Assembly: GCA_009469685.1 (NCBI GenBank)
Contig: SSTA01000095.1
Coordinates: 1 to 10,342 of the forward strand
DNA: 10,342 nucleotides
Origin: Azonexaceae bacterium
GTDB taxonomy: Bacteria; Pseudomonadota; Gammaproteobacteria; Burkholderiales; Rhodocyclaceae
Direction of reading: 5' to 3'
Shown piece by piece: positions 7,108 to 10,342 of the stretch (its first letter is position 1; each line of letters opens with the position of its first letter). The notes under the pieces are model-generated. The model was not told the DNA's origin, ran no database searches, and saw nothing but the letters and a program-made list of their open reading frames with translations. A program made the position numbers and the translations under genes.

Positions 7108-8177
7108 CGCGCTCCTGGCTGGCGCCTCGGCCCCTCGCCGGGATCGTCCTCATCGCCTTGGCGCTGGTGGCCCTGCCCTTCGTCGCCGCCCTCGGCGGGC
7201 AGGCCTGGGTACGCATCGCCAATTTCGCCATCCTTTATGTTTTCCTCGCCCTCGGGCTCAATATCGTGGTCGGCTTCGCCGGCCTCCTCGACCTCGGCTA
7301 CATCGCCTTCTATGCCGTCGGGGCCTATCTCTACGCCCTCCTCGCCAGTCCCCACTTCGGGCTGCACCTGCCTTTCTGGGCCATCCTGCCCCTGGGCGCG
7401 ATCGTCGCCTGCGGCTTCGGCGTCGCCTTAGGCGCTCCCACCCTCAAGCTGCGGGGCGACTATCTGGCCATCGTCACCCTGGGGTTCGGCGAGATCATCC
7501 GTATCTTCCTCAACAATCTGAACGCGCCGGTGAATATCACCAACGGTGCCCAGGGCATCACGCTGATCGATCCCCTGGCGCTGGGGAGCTTCCGCTTCAG
7601 CGGCAATAGCGAAATCTTCGGTCTGGTGGTCAGCGGCCCGCAGAAACTCTATTTTCTGCTGGTGGCGATGGCCTTGGTCGTCATCGGGGTGAATCTGCGC
7701 CTGCAGGATTCGCGCATCGGCCGTGCCTGGCAGGCCATCCGCGAGGACGAGGTGGCCGCCAAGGCCATCGGCATCGACACCCGCAATATCAAGCTGCTGG
7801 CCTTTGCCATGGGGGCGAGCTTCGGCGGTATCGCCGGCGGCATATTCGCCGCCATGCAGGGCTTCGTCTCACCGGAGAGCTTTTCCCTCATCGAGTCGGT
7901 CATGGTGCTGGCCATGGTGGTCCTCGGGGGCATGGGCCACATTCCCGGGGTGATCCTGGGCGCCGTCCTGCTGACCGTCCTGCCCGAGGTGTTGCGCTAC
8001 GCCGTAGGGCCGGTGCAACAGGCGGTCTTCGGCAAGGTGATTGTCGATCCGGAAAGCCTGCGCATGCTCATCTTCGGCCTTGCCCTGGTGCTGGTGATGC
8101 GTCTCAAGCCGGCCGGTCTCTGGCCTTCGCCCCAACGTCGCCGCGAGTTGGCGGCCGGGGCGCAGGAGTCGCCGTGA
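7104..8177 (+). CDS. livM: Branched-chain amino acid ABC transporter permease LivM
   Basis: This is the second permease of the transporter (357 residues). Family sequence is seen at GLNIVVGFAGLLDLGYIAFY (51-70), at the segment around KLRGDYLAIVTLGFGEIIR (115-133), and at the ATPase-contact loop WQAIREDEVAAKAIGID (209-225). Further hydrophobic spans follow, including VMVLAMVVLGGMGHIPG (266-282). Translation starts at GTG, 7104, inside the livH stop (GTGA overlap), with GGAGA at 7093-7097 as ribosome site. The overlap suggests translational coupling with livH, as expected for two subunits made in equal amounts. The final 20 residues are hydrophilic and variable. Confidence 0.95.
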   Translation: MTRSWLAPRPLAGIVLIALALVALPFVAALGGQAWVRIANFAILYVFLALGLNIVVGFAGLLDLGYIAFYAVGAYLYALLASPHFGLHLPFWAILPLGAIVACGFGVALGAPTLKLRGDYLAIVTLGFGEIIRIFLNNLNAPVNITNGAQGITLIDPLALGSFRFSGNSEIFGLVVSGPQKLYFLLVAMALVVIGVNLRLQDSRIGRAWQAIREDEVAAKAIGIDTRNIKLLAFAMGASFGGIAGGIFAAMQGFVSPESFSLIESVMVLAMVVLGGMGHIPGVILGAVLLTVLPEVLRYAVGPVQQAVFGKVIVDPESLRMLIFGLALVLVMRLKPAGLWPSPQRRRELAAGAQESP

Positions 8178-8947
8178 CGGGCGGGGTTTTGCTCGAAGCC
8201 CGCGGAGTGGGCAAGCACTTCGGCGGGGTCAAGGCTCTCGACGAGGTCTCGCTGACGATACGCGACGGCGAGATCTACGGCCTCATCGGACCCAACGGAG
8301 CGGGTAAGACGACATTCTTCAATTGCCTCACCGGCCTCTACGTGCCCGATTCAGGGGGTTTCGCCTTCGCCGGGGCTGTCCTGGCGGCCAATGCGCCCCA
8401 GCGTGCTGCGGAACGCGGCATCGCCCGCACCTTTCAGAACATCCGCCTCTTCGCCGACATGAGCGCCCGGGAGAACGTCATGGTCGGCCGCCATCTGCGC
8501 ACGCGGGCAGGCGTCTTCGGCGCCCTCCTGCGTACGCGCTCCACCCGCGAGGAGGAGGCGGCCATCCGGCGCCGTGCCGACGAACTCCTGCATTACGTCG
8601 GAATCGCCGACCGCGCCGACGACTTGGCAAGAAACCTCCCCTATGGCGACCAGCGGCGGCTGGAAATCGCCCGCGCCTTGGCGACCGAGCCTCGCCTCCT
8701 CTGTCTCGACGAACCGGCGGCCGGGATGAACGCCACGGAAACCGAGGAGTTGCGCCTGCTCGTCGACGGCATACGCCGCGACGGGACGACGGTGCTGCTC
8801 ATCGAACACGACGTCAAGCTGGTCATGGGCCTGTGCGACCGGGTCGCCGTCCTCGACTATGGACGCAAGATTTGCGAGGACGTCCCCGCCGCAGTTCAGC
8901 GGAATCCGGCGGTGATCGAGGCCTACCTGGGAGGCGGCCTTGCTTGA
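8174..8947 (+). CDS. livG: Branched-chain amino acid ABC transporter ATP-binding protein LivG
   Basis: One of two cytoplasmic ATPases powering the transporter (257 residues). Walker A is GPNGAGKT (39-46), the Q-loop is TFQNIRLF (86-93), and the signature region is LPYGDQRRLEIARAL (155-169). Walker B is LLCLDEP (175-181) and the switch histidine is H212 in IEHD. The signature YGDQ instead of LSGGQ is normal for the LivG branch, which usually has YGxQR. The start is GTG at 8174, overlapping the livM stop by four bases. AGGAG (8164-8168) lies five bases upstream. The product would form a heterodimer with LivF. Confidence 0.95.
   Translation: MTGGVLLEARGVGKHFGGVKALDEVSLTIRDGEIYGLIGPNGAGKTTFFNCLTGLYVPDSGGFAFAGAVLAANAPQRAAERGIARTFQNIRLFADMSARENVMVGRHLRTRAGVFGALLRTRSTREEEAAIRRRADELLHYVGIADRADDLARNLPYGDQRRLEIARALATEPRLLCLDEPAAGMNATETEELRLLVDGIRRDGTTVLLIEHDVKLVMGLCDRVAVLDYGRKICEDVPAAVQRNPAVIEAYLGGGLA
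8929..8942 (+). promoter_or_regulatory. Ribosome site and TTG start of livF
   Basis: GGGAGG (8929-8934) lies five bases before TTG (8940-8942), inside the end of livG. This fixes the livF start eight bases before the livG stop ends. The next in-frame candidate, GTG at 8949, would lose the typical MLEV opening and has poorer spacing. Confidence 0.7.
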
Positions 8948-9644
8948 AGTGACCGGACTCGCGGTGGCGTACGGCGGGATTCGTGCCGTGCGCGGCATCA
9001 CTTTCCATGTGGCCGAAGGCGAGACCGTGGCACTCATCGGCGCCAACGGGGCCGGAAAAACGACTACCCTCAAGGCGCTCGCCCGGGTTCTTGGCGCCGC
9101 CGGCGGCCACGTCCGCTTTCTCGGCCAGGAGATTACCCGCCTGCCCGTCCACCGTTTGGTCCGAACCGGTATTGCTCTGGTACCCGAGGGGCGGGGAGTC
9201 TTCCCCCGTCTTTCCGTCGCCGAGAACCTGGCCATGGGCGCCTTCGTCCGCCGGGACCGGGAGAGCATCGCGGCCGATCTCGAACGCATCTACGGCTATT
9301 TCCCGCGCCTCAAGGAGCGCGCGGGCCAACTTGCCGGAACCCTGTCCGGCGGTGAGCAGCAGATGCTGGCCATCGGCCGTGCCCTGATGAGCCGGCCCCG
9401 GTTGCTGCTCCTCGACGAACCCTCGATGGGCCTGGCGCCGATCATGGTACAGAAGATCTTCGAAGTGATCCGTGCCGTCGCCGCCCAGGGCATGACCATC
9501 CTGCTCGTCGAACAGAACGCCAAGCTGGCCCTGGAATCCAGCCAACGGGGCTATGTCCTCGATAGCGGCGAGATCACCCTCTCCGGTACGGCGGCCGACC
9601 TTCTCGCAGACCCACGCGTACGCACTGCCTACCTGGGCGAATGA
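8940..9644 (+). CDS. livF: Branched-chain amino acid ABC transporter ATP-binding protein LivF
   Basis: This is the second ATPase (234 residues). Walker A is GANGAGKT (34-41), the signature is LSGGEQQ (135-141) and Walker B is LLLLDEP (155-161). The Q-loop position reads VPEGRGVF (81-88) and the usual switch histidine is replaced in LLVEQNA (188-194). Both substitutions are standard for the LivF branch, so they do not imply inactivity. Length is normal. Translation begins at an uncommon TTG codon overlapping livG by eight bases. It is the last recognised gene of the transporter operon. I see no strong terminator after it. Confidence 0.95.
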   Translation: MLEVTGLAVAYGGIRAVRGITFHVAEGETVALIGANGAGKTTTLKALARVLGAAGGHVRFLGQEITRLPVHRLVRTGIALVPEGRGVFPRLSVAENLAMGAFVRRDRESIAADLERIYGYFPRLKERAGQLAGTLSGGEQQMLAIGRALMSRPRLLLLDEPSMGLAPIMVQKIFEVIRAVAAQGMTILLVEQNAKLALESSQRGYVLDSGEITLSGTAADLLADPRVRTAYLGE

Positions 9645-9718
9645 AATCCCACCCGCGTCAAGGAAATCCCCTGGCGCGCTGGGGGACAATACCCCTTTAC
9701 CTCAATCGGTCCCCGGTC
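9645..9718 (+). other. Short gap after livF, no clear signal
   Basis: These 74 bases contain only weak, mutually exclusive small stems (TCCCC with GGGGA near 9667-9685, or GGGG with CCCC followed by TTT near 9682-9698). No convincing promoter or ribosome site for the next gene is visible, so that gene may be transcribed by read-through from the liv operon. Confidence 0.3.
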
Positions 9719-10342
9719 ATGAAGAAGCAACTCATTCTGTCCCTTTTTGTCGTCTGTTCGCTGCCTGCGGCGGCCGGCGAACCCGTCGCCAGCGGCGGCC
9801 CCAAACTCGCCAGCGGCCTGCTCATGAAACAGGAAGGTAAGCTGGTCTTCGCTCCCTGCCGCGATCGCAGCTACGCGCTGGTGGACGATGTCTCCTCAGG
9901 GGGAGCGCTGAGTGCCGCCCTGGACGGCATCGGGCTCGGCGCAGGCAAGAAGCTCTATGTGGAAATGTGGGGGAGTCTGGAGGGCGCGGTCCTCAAGGCC
10001 AGCGTCCTCAATTTCGCCCGTGCCGACGGCCGCTGCCAGCCCACCGGCGGACCGGACGAGACCTGGCGTGCCACGGGTTCCGATCCCGCTCCCTGGACCC
10101 TGGCCGCCGGCGGCGAGCACCTGGTCTTCAAGCGCTCCGGCCGTCCCGAGCAGCGCCTCGCTTTCAAAGGGTCTCAGGACGAAGCTGCCGTCAGTACCTA
10201 CCGTACACCGCCGGGAGAGACGCCGGCCGCCTCCTGGCGCTTCGATAGAAAAATTTGTCGCGACAAAGGGAGCGACGTGGTCTTCGGTTGGACGGCAACG
10301 GTGACCGTCGCCGGAGAAAAATATCAGGGCTGCGCCTGGCAA
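9719..10342 (+). CDS. Secreted protein of unknown function, open at the right edge
   Basis: I do not recognise a named gene. The frame is open from ATG at 9719 to the last base (208 codons), so the stop lies beyond the window. Residues 1-19 look like a Sec signal peptide (MKKQ, hydrophobic core, AAA before G20), without a lipobox at the cleavage point. The mature part has four cysteines (C47, C106, C180, C205). The end, CRDKGSDVVFGWTATV and YQGCAWQ (180-208), resembles the Cys-Arg-Asp ... Tyr-x-Gly-Cys-Ala ending of small envelope proteins of the COG3650 kind. In those proteins the stop follows soon after, so only a few residues may be missing. The start is supported by the signal peptide but has no clear Shine-Dalgarno. 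A periplasmic location is inferred; a role in transport is not shown. Confidence 0.72.
   Translation, partial: MKKQLILSLFVVCSLPAAAGEPVASGGPKLASGLLMKQEGKLVFAPCRDRSYALVDDVSSGGALSAALDGIGLGAGKKLYVEMWGSLEGAVLKASVLNFARADGRCQPTGGPDETWRATGSDPAPWTLAAGGEHLVFKRSGRPEQRLAFKGSQDEAAVSTYRTPPGETPAASWRFDRKICRDKGSDVVFGWTATVTVAGEKYQGCAWQ

Noticed and set aside
9181..9498. Missing Q-loop glutamine and switch histidine in LivF as a sign of a dead ATPase
   Set aside because: VPEGR and VEQNA at these places are normal for the LivF branch, and Walker A, Walker B and the signature are intact.
8351..9689. Two long minus-strand frames opposite livG and livF
   Set aside because: The plus-strand ATPases have every Walker and signature motif. 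The opposite frames show none and are codon shadows.
9667..9698. Candidate terminator after livF
   Set aside because: Stems are only four to five pairs, exclude each other and have at most TTT after them; not strong enough to call.
9896..10342. 148-codon minus-strand frame at the right edge
   Set aside because: The plus-strand reading from 9719 has a convincing signal peptide and a conserved-looking cysteine-rich end, so the opposite frame is judged a shadow.

Overview
The window is a dense, high-GC stretch of a proteobacterial chromosome. The fused indolepyruvate ferredoxin oxidoreductase, the FeeM-like acyltransferase and the complete liv cassette suggest a betaproteobacterium, possibly Rhodocyclales-like. 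That placement is an inference from protein style, not from a marker gene. I see no mobile element, tRNA, rRNA or CRISPR array.

Layout. Positions 1-3128 (minus strand) hold most of a very large 2-oxoacid:ferredoxin oxidoreductase of the fused indolepyruvate (IorA/IorB-like) type, cut off at the left edge. A 90-bp gap follows, containing a terminator-like hairpin just upstream of that gene. Positions 3219-4643 (minus) encode an unusual two-domain protein: an N-terminal FeeM-like N-acyl amino acid synthase (GNAT fold) and a C-terminal PilZ (c-di-GMP receptor-type) domain. A short divergent control region follows, with a good sigma-70-like promoter firing rightward.

Positions 4714-9644 (plus) form a complete branched-chain/hydrophobic amino acid ABC transporter operon in the order substrate-binding lipoprotein (livK-like), two permeases (livH, livM) and two ATPases (livG, livF). 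The last four genes overlap by 4, 4 and 8 bases and three of them use non-ATG starts, which suggests translational coupling. A GC-rich hairpin sits between livK and livH, where expression of the abundant binding protein is often separated from that of the permeases. From 9719 to the right edge runs an unrecognised secreted protein, open at the window end.

How the genes may fit together. The transporter could import branched-chain or aromatic amino acids. After transamination their 2-oxoacids are the type of substrate the ferredoxin oxidoreductase oxidatively decarboxylates to acyl-CoA. The acyltransferase-PilZ protein could join acyl groups to amino acids under c-di-GMP control. This amino-acid theme is inferred from adjacency only.

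The items most worth a second look are the acyltransferase-PilZ fusion with an altered second PilZ motif, the low-complexity helical tail on the substrate-binding lipoprotein, and the possible attenuator in front of the oxidoreductase gene.
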